A DNA stretch of 64,000 bases from Camarhynchus parvulus (Eukaryota; Chordata; Aves; Passeriformes; Thraupidae): contig NC_044572.1 of assembly GCF_901933205.1 (NCBI RefSeq), positions 20,360,501 to 20,424,500 on the forward strand, in the 5' to 3' direction. The first letter of the stretch is position 1, and each line of letters starts with the position of its first letter. Of the stretch, positions 27,201-37,300 are shown piece after piece. The notes beneath the pieces were generated by a model that was not told the DNA's origin, made no database searches, and saw only the letters and a program-made list of their open reading frames with translations. The position numbers and the translations under genes were made by a program.

Positions 27201-30200
27201 ATAACTGATATCCACAATGAACTTTGTGATTTGAAAATGTTCATCTTAAAACATGGATCTAGATCTTGAGCTATTGTAAATCAGAATGGGCTTTCCTGAA
27301 ATAAAGTTAGGTAGAACAATTTATATTAGTTGGTGCCTTATCAGAAGTAATTCAAAGATTACAAATTAGATATATCTCTTACCTGGAGCCCAGTTTAAAT
27401 ATCTGAAAGGGCTGCCCCCAGCCCATTGCCATCCACTGTTGAAGTCCAAAGCATTCAATCCAATCCAGAAGGCAAAACCAAATTCTTTAGTTAGCTCTGA
27501 ATTAGAAAAAGAAATCCGTCAGTTGTATCTCTCTATTCTTATTCACAGTAAGAGCATCTAAAAGAAATTAAGTGTAAAGTAAGAAATTCATATTTCTTAT
27601 TTTAAACCAGCCCCAGACCAGTACTTTCTGCATTACTGAGATGCGTTGATTACAAAAAGTAAAATTTGTAAATGAATCTATATTGATTTACTAGAGATCT
27701 TAGTAGGGCAAATCAACATCTTATTTCACTATTTAAATAAGACTTTATTTTTTTCACTAGCTTTTATTAGAACACAAGACATGAAAAAAAACCCTGATGT
27801 TCATAAGAGCATTTAGCTAAAAGTCTTCTGTAACAGATTTAATGGAGTAAAAGAAAAAGCCAATTTGTCAATAAGTTTTTTCCCAGCTTTTTTTATTATG
27901 AGAGTTCTTTCAAAGCCTATTTCAAAGAACTATTTATAACCAAAGAGATGTTGTGATACCTGTACCTGAAATCCACAGGAGTTATTTTGATTTTATGTAT
28001 GAAAATGTGTCCATATTAGGACCAATCTAACCATCACCATATGTTCTCCTGAAAATATCAATAATCCTTGAAGCACAGTGGCAAAAGGTAAATTAGAGGA
28101 CCAGCCCATAGCCCTGGTCAGGTTTGAGTGCCCTTGCACAAAGGTGAGCAGATGAAACCCTTCCCCTGGGACCGACTGCAGGAGCTGCAGGAGCTCCCAT
28201 CTGGAGCTCAATGCTGGCATGGGGACATTTCACTGCCAAAGAGGTTTGTGAGCAATGCTTCATTAAAAAGCCCCAGGCAGTGGAAGGGCAGTTCAGAGCA
28301 TCTCCCTTTGGTGTCTGCCCAACCATCCCAACACCCTGCCCTCTTTGCTCCCTGAGGCAGATAACAAGGCAGTCCATCGCTTCATCACAGCATTTTTTAA
28401 GGTCTTGTTCTCTGTCCTTTTACCTCCTACATATGCTTGCTCCTGAATCTCTGTAATGCTCAGTAGTTCTGCATTTTGCTGCTGACAGCTTTTCCTTGCT
28501 TGGTGCCATGTTAGGGCTGATTCTGAGTTTATCTGGTAGTGAATGCCGGTTGAAACGTCTTCTGTCCAAAATCTTTCAGTGTTGTCTGGAAGAAGTGACA
28601 TAAAGCACTGTTCTAGTGGACTCGCATATACCAACTAAAAGAAAATGAAGTGTGTAATAATGCAGAATCTCTAAATGCTAAGCATCAGGAAAAAAAAAGA
28701 AACAAGTCTAGGCATCAAATTAGAATAATGTATATTTTTTAAATTAAAAATATTATATAAGATTTCTATATTTTTAGAAAGGAGTGAATTTTTCTTCCAA
28801 TATTTGTTTTTGAATTTTCTAATACTGCAGATGCAATTCTAGGTAAACCAGACATATCTATTGATTGAAATAAAGAGATTCCAGGGTAAAGTCAGAGGAG
28901 AAAAGCAACAATGTAGGTGAACTATGACCCTGGAGGCTCTTCATGCCTCCAGGGTAGGAATGGGTAGGAACTCCCTCTTAGCTCACCATCAAGAGAAGCA
29001 GTTTTTCCAAAAATGATGGAAACTGGCCTTTGACAGCTTGAGAAACAACAGAAGAACTCTGTGCAACACCAATTTACAGCTCAGCTGCTGTCTTTGCAGA
29101 GCAACCAAACCTGGTGAAGCTGATGTGTTCTTGGGAAGGGCATTGGCAAGACCAATGTTTGTGTCCTGAACTGGAAGGATCCAAACATAAGTTCGGTGCA
29201 GAAGATATAACAAAGCTGGAGGAGGAAGATAATTCTCACAGCAGCATTTTTGTGTAGGCTAGCAATAGGAAACTAGAATAAGGTAGAAAATTAAAGGGAA
29301 AAAACTAGAAAATAGCAGTTTAAGTAAGAATTGATCTATAGGGAATGCCTGAGGAAGGAAGAAAAATAGGAATGTTTTGAAAGGAAGATGAATGTCTAAA
29401 TAATAAGACAGATGTCTAAATTCATGCTGTTCATGCCACACACTTAAGTCCCACAAAAGAACCTCTTCACCCCTCTGGTTCACAATGGGAAACAGTCACC
29501 TCCAGCATTTGAGTCAGAACCTTTCTGGGCTGCATCACTCTTGCTCTCCATTCCCTTCAGAGAGAGGTCTTGGCCTTTGGGACTAGTGTCCTGTCAGGTG
29601 GTTTTCATTTGGGCTACTCTAACAAGGTCAGGCAGGCAGGTGTGCAGCTGGCGGCTCGTGAAAACCCTGGTAGCTCAAGAGATGGTCTGCAGTTAATGAA
29701 TAAAATGCAAGACTTACTTATCAGTGGGCAAAATCCATAGAGTTTATCGGCATCAAAATCTGAAGTTGTTGCACACCAGAGCAGCCCATCTGACCTGCCA
29801 GCATCTGTGCACTCATTGTACTGCTTGTCTTTGTATTTGAAAGGGAATACACAAGGCTGTCCATTGGCATTTCCTCGCAATGTAAAAGTAACTGGGAGGG
29901 AATAAAAGTGTTAAAGGACATGAAAATAAGAATAAAATAATATATCTAAATTTCTAGTAATGGATCTATCTATTATATATTTGTCTATCTAAATTGAGAA
30001 GTTATGCAATCTTTTAAAATTTATTTTTATTATAATTTCCTACCTAGCGTGGCTACAGATTTTAAATAAGATGTTTTAATAAAATGAGCAGTTTAAATAC
30101 TGTGGTTAGAGTTTGATATGTATACACAGTAGGCAAGTCAAATTCTGTGATGAAAAGTTGGTGATACCTTGTAGCTTCTGAAGAGAGAAAAACTGCAATA

Positions 30201-31159
30201 GAAACAATAGTAAGTTCACTGCCTTTCTGTTTTCTGCTCAGCTCAGTAAGTTTGCTTTATTTGCTTGATTACTCTATCCATCTATTCCTTAACTGTTAAA
30301 AGAAAAAGGGTGGCTGACCAGAGAAAATACAGACCAGATTGTCATGAGCATATTTACACAGTGAAAATTTTAGGTTTCAGTTACACATTTCTCTGCTGGA
30401 GAAGTCTTGCAGATTCATCCTGAACTCAGATGCTTTAAGGTTAGCAATGTTTCATATTTTTAAACTATTACAGTATAATGGGAATGTTCTTTTATGGTGG
30501 CATTTCTTGGTATAGACTCTCGGTCTCACATTCATGCAAACTCGTTCCTCCACTCAGTTCTCCACACATTACTGCTTTACCATTTCTCTCTATAACTATA
30601 CCCAATGACTGATAAACATGTTGAGAGTAGAGCTGTTCTTCTAATTTGGTGAGGCTGGAGGGGAGGAGCCAGTTCTTCCTTCTCATACCTCATGTCGTGG
30701 GGCAGAAAGAGAAACTCACACAGCTATCGTGCAAATATGTAAATCCCTCAACTGATCACTGCACCGTGGGTGTGATGAGGAAGGTAAATGGAAAGACGTC
30801 CATGCTTCCTCATCTTCCCTTTCCCTCCCACACAATGCCATCTGATTCAATATTTCCACTGAAAGAAATTCCAGTTTAAAGATCCTTCTCTTATTACCTC
30901 ATTTTTTCCATCATCCCTACACCTCCCACCCTTTTATTCTGTGAATTAAGAACTGCCAGGGTACCCAACATACTTTTTAGATCATGTATCCATCTGATAA
31001 AACATACAAAATAATCAATTTATGCATTAAAACTGTAAAGATGCCCAAGGTAAAGCATTTTCATATCTAGTTTAATACAAAACTAGCAGGAAACTTACCT
31101 GATGACTGTAGTGAACATTGCATGAGGGAAAGGAAAACTAGAAACCTGGAGAAACTCAT
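215..31159 (-). CDS. MRC1: Gene B: macrophage mannose receptor 1-like, 3' partial, with a frameshift in CTLD8
   Basis: Second MRC1-type receptor gene, downstream of gene A in the same orientation. I read 28 exons: signal peptide, FNII, 25 exons covering eight CTLDs, and a 30-base stalk exon. Exon order matches gene A exactly and 15 of the 27 shared exons are identical in length. The start is the ATG at 31159, which opens a hydrophobic signal sequence. Two expected exons are absent: the cysteine-rich exon between signal and FNII, and the transmembrane exon, presumably left of position 1. The last CTLD8 exon is 169 bases long where a multiple of three is needed; one extra G in a run at 2068-2072 shifts the frame to a stop at 1967-1969. 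All other exons are open and phase-consistent. It may be a functional gene with an assembly error, a gene for a soluble product, or a young pseudogene. Confidence 0.88.
245..1955. other. Gene B intron between CTLD8 and stalk exon, with a GC-rich patch
   Basis: No coding exon seen. Most of the interval is AT-rich, with an A-run near 1474-1490. Bases about 715-1100 are conspicuously GC-rich, with several CpGs and a short tandem of GATGCTG units near 800-830. That patch is foreign in composition to its surroundings and may be a retroelement remnant, but I cannot name it. Confidence 0.5.
1956..4292 (-). CDS. MRC1: Gene B exons: CTLD8, frameshifted in its last exon
   Basis: Exons 4292..4146 (147 bases), 3086..2970 (117) and 2124..1956 (169). 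The first two are intact ([33 protein letters not shown]). The third begins correctly with [17 protein letters not shown], then loses the frame at a run of five G (plus-strand C at 2068-2072) and meets a stop at 1967-1969. The other frame reads [12 protein letters not shown] and KGFICKKPK, as expected for this domain, up to a good donor at AAGA|GTAAGTG. Length 169 instead of a multiple of three confirms a single added base. Confidence 0.9.
5670..8012 (-). CDS. MRC1: Gene B exons: CTLD7
   Basis: Exons 8012..7783 (230 bases) and 5835..5670 (166), separated by a 1.9 kb intron. Motifs: [50 protein letters not shown] and [23 protein letters not shown] occupies the EPN position, as in gene A. Splice sites are canonical and the frame is open. 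Confidence 0.91.
9233..10926 (-). CDS. MRC1: Gene B exons: CTLD6
   Basis: Exons 10926..10812 (115 bases), 10157..9976 (182) and 9335..9233 (103). Motifs: [53 protein letters not shown] and [23 protein letters not shown] replaces EPN. The middle exon is 15 bases shorter and the last 12 bases longer than in gene A, so this is one of the more divergent domains between the paralogues. Confidence 0.91.
11418..11440. repeat. Poly(T) tract
   Basis: About 18 consecutive T in the gene B intron upstream of the first CTLD6 exon; could be the reversed tail of an old retrocopy, but no source is recognisable beside it. Confidence 0.6.
12031..14237 (-). CDS. MRC1: Gene B exons: CTLD5 with altered WND (WKD), and start of CTLD6
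   Basis: Five exons: 14237..14202 (36 bases), 14104..13941 (164), 13442..13375 (68), 12590..12490 (101) and 12170..12031 (140). Motifs: [75 protein letters not shown] is kept, but the Asn of WND, a Ca2+ ligand, is Lys (codon AAA). The second exon is four codons shorter than in gene A because its donor lies further upstream. The last exon ends in a proline-rich linker and [11 protein letters not shown], which starts CTLD6. Confidence 0.91.
14464..14531. repeat. Short AT-rich tandem repeat
   Basis: Three imperfect copies of a unit containing TACAGTAATGTATATC, in the gene B intron upstream of the CTLD5 linker exon. Confidence 0.75.
15431..18210 (-). CDS. MRC1: Gene B exons: CTLD4 with intact EPN/WND site
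   Basis: Exons 18210..18083 (128 bases), 16823..16736 (88) and 15575..15431 (145), all equal in length to gene A. The domain keeps [36 protein letters not shown] and [18 protein letters not shown], the following Glu before Cys, and WND are all present, matching the Ca2+/mannose ligands of mammalian CTLD4. This is therefore the better candidate of the two paralogues for CTLD4-type mannose binding. A probable LTR sits in the intron between the last two exons. Confidence 0.92.
15770..16334. mobile_element. Probable solo LTR of an avian endogenous retrovirus
   Basis: About 560 bases of mixed, GC-richer sequence inside the gene B intron between the last two CTLD4 exons. It starts near TGTTGCAGAGAG and ends near AAACCAGGACA. 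On the plus strand it has an AATAAA at 16200-16205 in a T-rich context, followed by a segment (TTTCTCCAAAG, TCTCCCGGACCAG) that I recognise from songbird LTRs. No internal retroviral genes accompany it. I could not find a matching target-site duplication, so boundaries and strand are approximate. Confidence 0.5.
19465..21762 (-). CDS. MRC1: Gene B exons: CTLD3 and start of CTLD4
   Basis: Exons 21762..21647 (116 bases), 20690..20542 (149) and 19664..19465 (200), with the same three lengths as gene A. The first encodes [19 protein letters not shown] and [10 protein letters not shown]. The second has [20 protein letters not shown] and FTHWNTAMP. The third has [18 protein letters not shown], a proline/alanine-rich linker richer in GC than its surroundings, and ADSCLK opening CTLD4. 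No sugar site is expected. Confidence 0.91.
21295..21330. repeat. (AAAAC)n simple repeat
   Basis: Short run of AAAAC units inside an A/C-rich stretch (about 21260-21365) in the gene B intron between CTLD3 exons. Confidence 0.85.
22652..25096 (-). CDS. MRC1: Gene B exons: CTLD2
   Basis: Exons 25096..24914 (183 bases), 24086..23932 (155) and 22765..22652 (114). Motifs: [55 protein letters not shown] and [19 protein letters not shown]. The EPN region reads RHPTYTSG, further from consensus than gene A's EPS. All splice sites are canonical. Confidence 0.92.
26261..28585 (-). CDS. MRC1: Gene B exons: CTLD1
   Basis: Exons 28585..28424 (162 bases), 27496..27383 (114) and 26407..26261 (147), all phase 1-1. 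Motifs: [53 protein letters not shown] and [11 protein letters not shown]. As in gene A, the EPN position is not conserved, so no direct sugar site. The last exon carries a slightly longer linker to CTLD2 ([11 protein letters not shown]). Confidence 0.93.
29718..29891 (-). CDS. MRC1: Gene B exon: fibronectin type II domain
   Basis: A 174-base exon, phase 1-1, the same length as the gene A counterpart. It encodes [38 protein letters not shown] and LYGFCPLI: a full FNII module with four cysteines. Its start phase matches the end phase of exon 1, so direct splicing of exon 1 to this exon keeps the frame. In other mannose receptor family members a cysteine-rich-domain exon would come between them. 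Confidence 0.94.
31099..31159 (-). CDS. MRC1: Gene B exon 1: signal peptide
   Basis: Starts at the ATG at 31159 and runs 61 bases to a strong donor, TCATCAG|GTAAGT, ending in phase 1. It encodes [20 protein letters not shown]: a basic residue followed by a hydrophobic core, as expected of a secretory signal. It lies 3 kb downstream of gene A's stop codon and 1.2 kb upstream of the FNII exon, the right place for exon 1. No better start is nearby; an earlier ATG at 31182 belongs to a short upstream frame. Confidence 0.75.
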
Positions 31160-31214
31160 TGCAAATGTAACTTGCTTCCCATTCTTCTGCCACAAGTTGG
31201 ATTAGAAGATTGGC

Positions 31215-31330
31215 AATATTTAAAAATCCTTCTCTCTGCCGATAGTGATGGGTCCTTCTCTGTGTCAACGGGTTGATGGATAAAGCTCAGTACTCTAAAT
31301 AAGGAAATGTCCTGTCACATGGTATTTTGA
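31215..31330 (-). promoter_or_regulatory. Candidate promoter of gene B
   Basis: Immediately upstream of the signal-peptide exon the minus strand has a TATA-like element, TTTTTAAATATTG, near 31228-31216, about 60 bases before the ATG. An ETS-like core within ACATTTCCTTATTT (GGAA on the opposite strand) lies near 31300. Macrophage mannose receptor promoters are known to depend on PU.1, an ETS factor, so the second motif is reasonable. Both motifs are short and common in AT-rich DNA; this is positional inference only. Confidence 0.3.
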
Positions 31331-33374
31331 AATAACTGGAGTGCACTCTGTAAACACTGCTCTCTTTGAAGAGCAAGTCCCTTCCAAAAGTGAAGTCTCC
31401 ATCCTTGTAACTAGAGGTGGAGACATTTGTCGTCTTCTGTGACATTGCTAACATAAATTCAGGTTAGTTGTTGGGGTGCTACACAGGACAGACCTGGAAA
31501 AGCAACTTGAGAATTGGGGACAAGAAACCAGCACTGAAATATCATTGATTAAAGCCCTCTGTTTTAACCCTTACATCTCAGAAACAGAGACAAAATCCCA
31601 GTGGTTCAATACATGGCAATATGTCACAGCACTATGTATATGTAGAAGAAAGAGAGCAAACTTTGCAGAAACTGCAGATTTTGGTGAGCTCTTGCTCACT
31701 TTGAGGCAAAATTAACATTTTTACATTGGTTTATTTGATCTCAGTTTGGGGCTGGTTTGTTCATAATTGCTTATCAAAGACCTGAAAAAAGTGATGTTCA
31801 ACACTGTAGTCTAGTGGTAAGCTTCCATGTAACACAAAGGAAATTTGTGCCTGGAATACTTTAAAACTTTGCCAAGTAAAAGGATATGTTTATCTATCTG
31901 AGAAATTCCTAATGAGGCTGTTTCAAGACAAAGCCAAAGACAAGCTAAATCCCTTTAACCTGTGAGCAAAGTGCTCATCTGAAGACTTGTATTGGCATGG
32001 CAGTTTTTGTACAAATATGCTGCAAAGCCCTACTGCAAATGTTCACAAGTCCTGCTATTCCTTCTGTTTATTTACATGAGTAAAATTAAAAATTGTGATA
32101 ATGAAATTGAAAAAAATCAAGAAGTGAAAGAGCCAGTAGTGAGATATATATAGCAGATGAACAGTAGATGTCATAGGAGAAGCAACTATCATTGCTTTTC
32201 TTTTTAAATGTGTGTTGGAGAAAATTATTGCAAGAACCAGACAAACTTGTTGACTTGGCTGTAGAAAGTAGTAAGAGAGAAAATATTTTATGAAAAAGGT
32301 GTCTGGACTACAGCAAAGTTAGGAATTGAATGAATTGTTTAATAATAACTATTTTATTTGCAGGTCACATGAAGGGAGGGTTTAGCATGAGCAAGGCTTG
32401 CAAGAGTAGCTCTAAGTCATAGAGCTGAATGGTGCCTCAGGCACCAATGTGGTGGGGTACAAATAAAAGCTGACTTTCCTGAGTGAAACCATATTTCAGA
32501 TACATCTAAAATAACAAAATTAAATTCTCTGACAAAGGAAATCCCAAGGTAAAACACTTGGAGGAAACAATTCCTGCCCATTTCTCTCGTTTTGCTCACT
32601 AAGTGGCAGCCTGGCTCTAGTTCAAACTGGGCTTTCTTCTCCCTCTGGTATAAATGGATGTCTGTGAGGATTCATCCAGGGCTAAGTGGTGGGGAAAGAT
32701 TAATGCAGACACTGGGGTAGGCTAAAAGAGGAATTGAGTACTTCAGAGCTCCCTCTTTGGCATGACCAACTAGCCTCATGCCAGCTGCAAACTTTTTGGG
32801 GTCAGCGTCTTGTGTGCTGCATAACACATTGTGCAATAGGCTGTTCTCAGCAGTGTCCTACACTCTTGCTTGTATTTAAACCAAGAAACCTGGATTTCAG
32901 TGCTTAGGAAAGCAGCTTCATTAGTTGGTTGGGGGGTTTTTTTCTGGTTTTTTTTTTTTTTCTTCTTCTTCCCAACTTTCCAGCTTGCTCAATAGACTCT
33001 GTGCAGCCTGGGGAAGGCAGTTTCCTGGAGGTATCTGTGAAGCACTCTTTCTCATAAAGCATTTAGTTTGTATTTACAACTCACTTAAAAGGTATCTTGT
33101 AGTGCTTTCTACTGTTTTTCTGACATCTAAAATTTAGTCTCTTGCAGATTTCTAGTACAAAACCATCTGCTGCAATCCTTAGTTTTCAGTTCCTTTTTCT
33201 TGCGTTTAAAAATGGGAAGTTGGTGCTTATTCAAGCTGAATTCAAAGTGGTGAGGAGAGAAGCCCTTCTAGTTATTGACAAAAGAGTTATTGTGCTGACA
33301 GGAGCACCCTGCTTCCCCTTTCTCCTCACTTGATTCACAGGGAATGCTGAAGCTGAAAATTACACTAATAGAAA

Positions 33375-33376
33375 AT

Positions 33377-33411
<35 letters not shown>

Positions 33412-33414
33412 TTT
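33375..33414. repeat. (ATTT)10 tetranucleotide microsatellite
   Basis: Ten perfect ATTT units on the plus strand, in the spacer about 770 bases past the gene A stop codon. On the minus strand the tract reads as overlapping AATAAA hexamers in the sense direction of gene A. Confidence 0.95.
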
Positions 33415-33816
33415 CAAAGCATTAACAAAAAAAAGAAGCAAAAATATCAGGGTAAGAATATTTTAATTCATGTAAATGAACATAATACAGTTAAAAATCA
33501 CATCATTGAATTGAAAGTGATTACAACTTATGCCTGATCCTAATATTCTTTGCTGACATCAACTGTGTTTTCCATAGCAGAAAATGAAGATAACAAGATT
33601 TTCTATCCCAAAGTTTTCTGAGGAAAGAATGTGAAGCAATTTTATAAGTGTAATAGGATTTAGCCGTAAAGAACAGGAAAAGTACTGGTCTGATGCAGTG
33701 AAGTTTGTGGGGTTAAATGCATTCAAGTTTGCAAAAGAGTTAGATAGGTTCTAATTTTTGAGATTTTTTAGTGTCCACAATGTCATAGCAAGGCAGTTTC
33801 TAAATGGCATTCACAC

Positions 33817-33894
33817 TTTATTGGGCATTCATTCTTACTAGTTGGCTTTCAGAATTTTTTTCCAGTACATGTAATTGTTTTTGACAAGTTTATT
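33817..33894 (-). promoter_or_regulatory. Candidate poly(A) signals of gene A
   Basis: Two AATAAA hexamers on the minus strand, at 33894..33889 and 33822..33817, lie about 295 and 365 bases past the gene A stop codon. Either would give a short 3' UTR. A further cluster of AATAAA is created by the (ATTT)10 repeat at 33375-33414. Which is used cannot be told from sequence. Confidence 0.4.
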
Positions 33895-34185
33895 GCACAA
33901 CCATCCTTGTTAAGGCACTTGAGAACATCTTGACCATTACAAAATTGTAACATCAAACTCTAATTCTGACTTTGTAAAATATGCATGATTAAAAAAAAAT
34001 CAGCTAGTGCTAAAAGAGGAAAGTGATTTAATTTGTGTAATATTTAATGTAAGGTTACACTAGATCTCACTTAAGATCTCACTACAGACTTTTAACAGAT
34101 CATGTTTTAATTTCAGCTAATAACTTGCTGCTCCAAGTAACATGCCACAGGACCCATTCTCACCAATTCTTCTGTCACCAAGACA

Positions 34186-34355
34186 TCATCTTAATAATGT
34201 TTCATTGCCAGAATCTGCTGAGAGCTGGTTTTGTCTCTTTCTTTTGTAGAAATAGGCTGCCATGCCAGCTCCAAAAACAGTTAAAACCGCCAAGAAAATG
34301 AGTGGCCAAACAGAGGCATGAACAGGTGGGCGAGTCTCTTCATTCTTTTCCTTGC
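34186..34355 (-). CDS. MRC1: Gene A terminal exon: transmembrane segment and short tail
   Basis: Acceptor TTTCAG, then 170 bases to a TGA at 34188-34186. It encodes a charged juxtamembrane stretch ([15 protein letters not shown]), a hydrophobic span [18 protein letters not shown], a YFYKRKR stop-transfer signal and the tail [15 protein letters not shown]. The tail is about 20 residues, against roughly 45 in human MRC1, and lacks the FENTLY-type endocytosis motif. No canonical [DE]xxxL[LI] dileucine motif is present either, although the protein nearly ends in LL. Confidence 0.9.
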
Positions 34356-37300
34356 CTGAAATGAATCCACATAACTGTGAGAAACCATAGTAGCTTTTAT
34401 TTTCACATACAACATGAAAAGCATGAAGGAGATGCCCTCCCCGGCCTGAACTTGAAGGCTGCAAATCTGAGCCCAGAATTGCTGCTGATCAGTAGTCAGG
34501 TCTCTGTTCCTAAAGCTAATGTGGTTTTAGTGGATCTGGGGTGCAGTGATGTACAATGCATGCAATAGATGCTTCTAAGAATGTAATGAAAATATATGCC
34601 TTAGATGGGTATGGGATGCTAATTATTGGAAATTAGTTTTACAATATTTTTGTTACATGATTTACAATATCTTTGTAAGAAACTTTCATATACATCTACA
34701 TAGTTTCTAACAGCCTATTAAAGCACTCCATAGCTGTTCTCAAAGTGCTTCTCAAGTGTGGTCACTGCTGAGCTTGCCAGCCCAGGGTTGGCCCTGAGCA
34801 GTGCCACTGGCCAAGAACAGGTGAGTGCTCCTGTGCATCTGAAAGGCACCGTGGGGTCACCCTGAGTGACTGATCACTGCAGCCCTCAGCAGGGCTTGTT
34901 CTCTAAAAGACAGTGGTTTCAGAAAACTCGTTTTAAGTTCTTCCTCTATTTAGATTTTTCTTAGTTTTCTTATGAACGCTCTTACCTTTTTGCTTTCTAG
35001 GACTCCCATTCGGCTCAACTTCAATTAATTTCAGAGAGAAATCACATGACACTTTATTAGAACCTGTATGTTTGACTGTTTGCAAAAATAGTACAGGAAC
35101 AAAACCCCCTGAATTACTACCATTGCATTAGTAACATATATGTCTGCTGTAGAAGGCAACAAATTGAGGCAAAAAATACATTGCTAAGATTTCACCTTCC
35201 TACTTAACATTACTTAATCCACTTTTGAAACTTTATATTATTTTTATATTACCAACTTTAAAATACTGATTCTTTGCTATGTTCATTCAAAACATCTTTT
35301 CACATTTTTCCTGAAATATTAATTTTAATGTACTAAGAACATAATATATCACTCTGGAAATTAGTTTTACATGGCATATTTTGGGAAGATCTGCATGTCT
35401 AGATGCTACAAAATTTTTTGATTCCTAAAAATCTTCCTAAGAAAATGCCTACTGAATCACATGAGTAATCTTCCTATTAAACTCCGTGTAAGACAGAGAA
35501 AAATTAAAGACCTTTATAACAATGTTTTGTGCTGTTGAAGAACTACAAAAAACCCCAATTTGGCACTCAGAAATGAAGAATTATGCGCATAGAATTAAAG
35601 AGTTCTAAATTATCATGAAAATATTTCTCTTCTTGGCTCTTCTATATTAGTTTGTGAACACCCTTGATACCCAGAGGAGAATTTATAAAGGCAAAATGTA
35701 AAGTGAAAGCAAAGCAGAATGCAAAATGAATAGATACAAAACAACAGTAATCCCTACTAAGGCAGGAAATAGTACATATGGGAGCTCTGTATGATTCAAT
35801 GGATGAACTTCAGAGATTCCTTATTATTTTAGTACTATGGTGGATGGGATGTAATTTGGATGTTTTTAGTAAGTCTTTAATAAGGATTAATTGATTTACT
35901 GCCATGGGCATGTACTGATTTAAACACAGAAATGAACAGTGCATGGGAGATGACTATTTCTTGGTTACAGTTCAGCATCTTTTCTAATTAAAGACTACTT
36001 GGAAAATGAGTAAATGCTAACCCCAAATTTTCCGTTATTTTTTCACCACCTACCATGTCTTGAGATGTCTTAGCATTGAAATAAATTTTTTCAACTTTTC
36101 ATCTGAAAAATAGAATCTTAAAACTGGCTTTACAGCCAATCTTTTTAGGGTTTTTTTTGGAGGTTTTCAACATAGGACAGAAATGCTACCCATGATTTAC
36201 TGGGAACAATGCACAATACAAAAGCAGGGAAACTAAACTTAATCCCACAGCTACTACAAAAGAAAGTCCAAAGGTTTAACAATGGCTACCTACATTTTTT
36301 TAGGTTAGATAGATTGACTTTTAATATCTAAGTTAGAAGAATAAAATGCTACTGCTTTCTTGCAGACAATTTCCTTTGTATCTCCATTTGGGAAAAATTC
36401 ATGTGTTGTTTTATCTCTGAAGCATTAGTCTGGTATATACAGTACTGAGTGAAATTTTTTAGAAATGCTGATGAGACTTGTGAACTTCTCTAATAACTTG
36501 AAGTTTTCATTTAGAATGGGAGTATTCCTCACATCATTCATTATTGCAATACAAAGAGGTGACCTTTTAGAATCCCTGAGGCATTACTGAATCAGGGCCA
36601 ACATGAAGCCAATTCGGTACATTGGGAAGTTATTTATTTTTTGAGAATAACAAGCTGGAAGAGGAATATTGATTATTCACATTGATTCCTCCTTGCAAGG
36701 GTATAATAACTGTTACAATAAGCAGTTCTTGGAATAGTCATACCCTGGCACAGCTGTTTGACATGTGCCATATCAATGCCTGTGTTAGGTACTCAAAAGT
36801 TTCTGAAAGTTTCATTCTCAACCTAGGCTGCTCAGGATGGCACTGTATTTCCATGTAGACAGTGATTTGGAGAGCTTGCAGTCTGCAAAAACAGGCAACT
36901 ACAAATGGTTAGAGAAGTGGGATATGCCAAACCAAACTGCCAGGAATGACTCCCAGAGCTGTGGTGAAGGGCTGTAACAGTTCCTAGTGAACAGATCTGT
37001 CCCGCCCCTAAGGGCTGACACACTGAGGACTTACCTTTGGGTTTTTTGCAGATAAATCCTTTTTCAGCAGAGCAATCACTTTTCTCCCAGTAGCCAGATG
37101 GTGCAGTTATTTCCACACACTGATGCTCCACATCCAACTCTTTCTCCTCCCAGTTAACAAAGTCCAGGACAGCATTATCTAGCCACAACCACTGGCCTAC
37201 AGAGCAACTCACAGGGTAAAAAAATTAACACTTATCTATTCATTAATATTTTAACTCCTCAGCTCTGCAATCTACTTTTAATAACTATATTAAAGCCACT

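Larger units (their letters stand above)
31160..34185. other. Intergenic spacer between gene A and gene B
   Basis: About 3 kb between the gene A stop codon and the gene B start codon. It must contain the 3' UTR of gene A and the promoter and 5' UTR of gene B. I see the candidate poly(A) signals and (ATTT)10 tract noted separately and a T-rich run near 32937-32962. Open frames here are short and match nothing I recognise. Confidence 0.8.

Noticed and set aside
30717..30874. Possible cysteine-rich-domain exon with a good pyrimidine acceptor at its right end
   Set aside because: It translates as a charged peptide with none of the WxC or LCLG-type landmarks of the domain and ends at a doubtful donor; too short for that exon.
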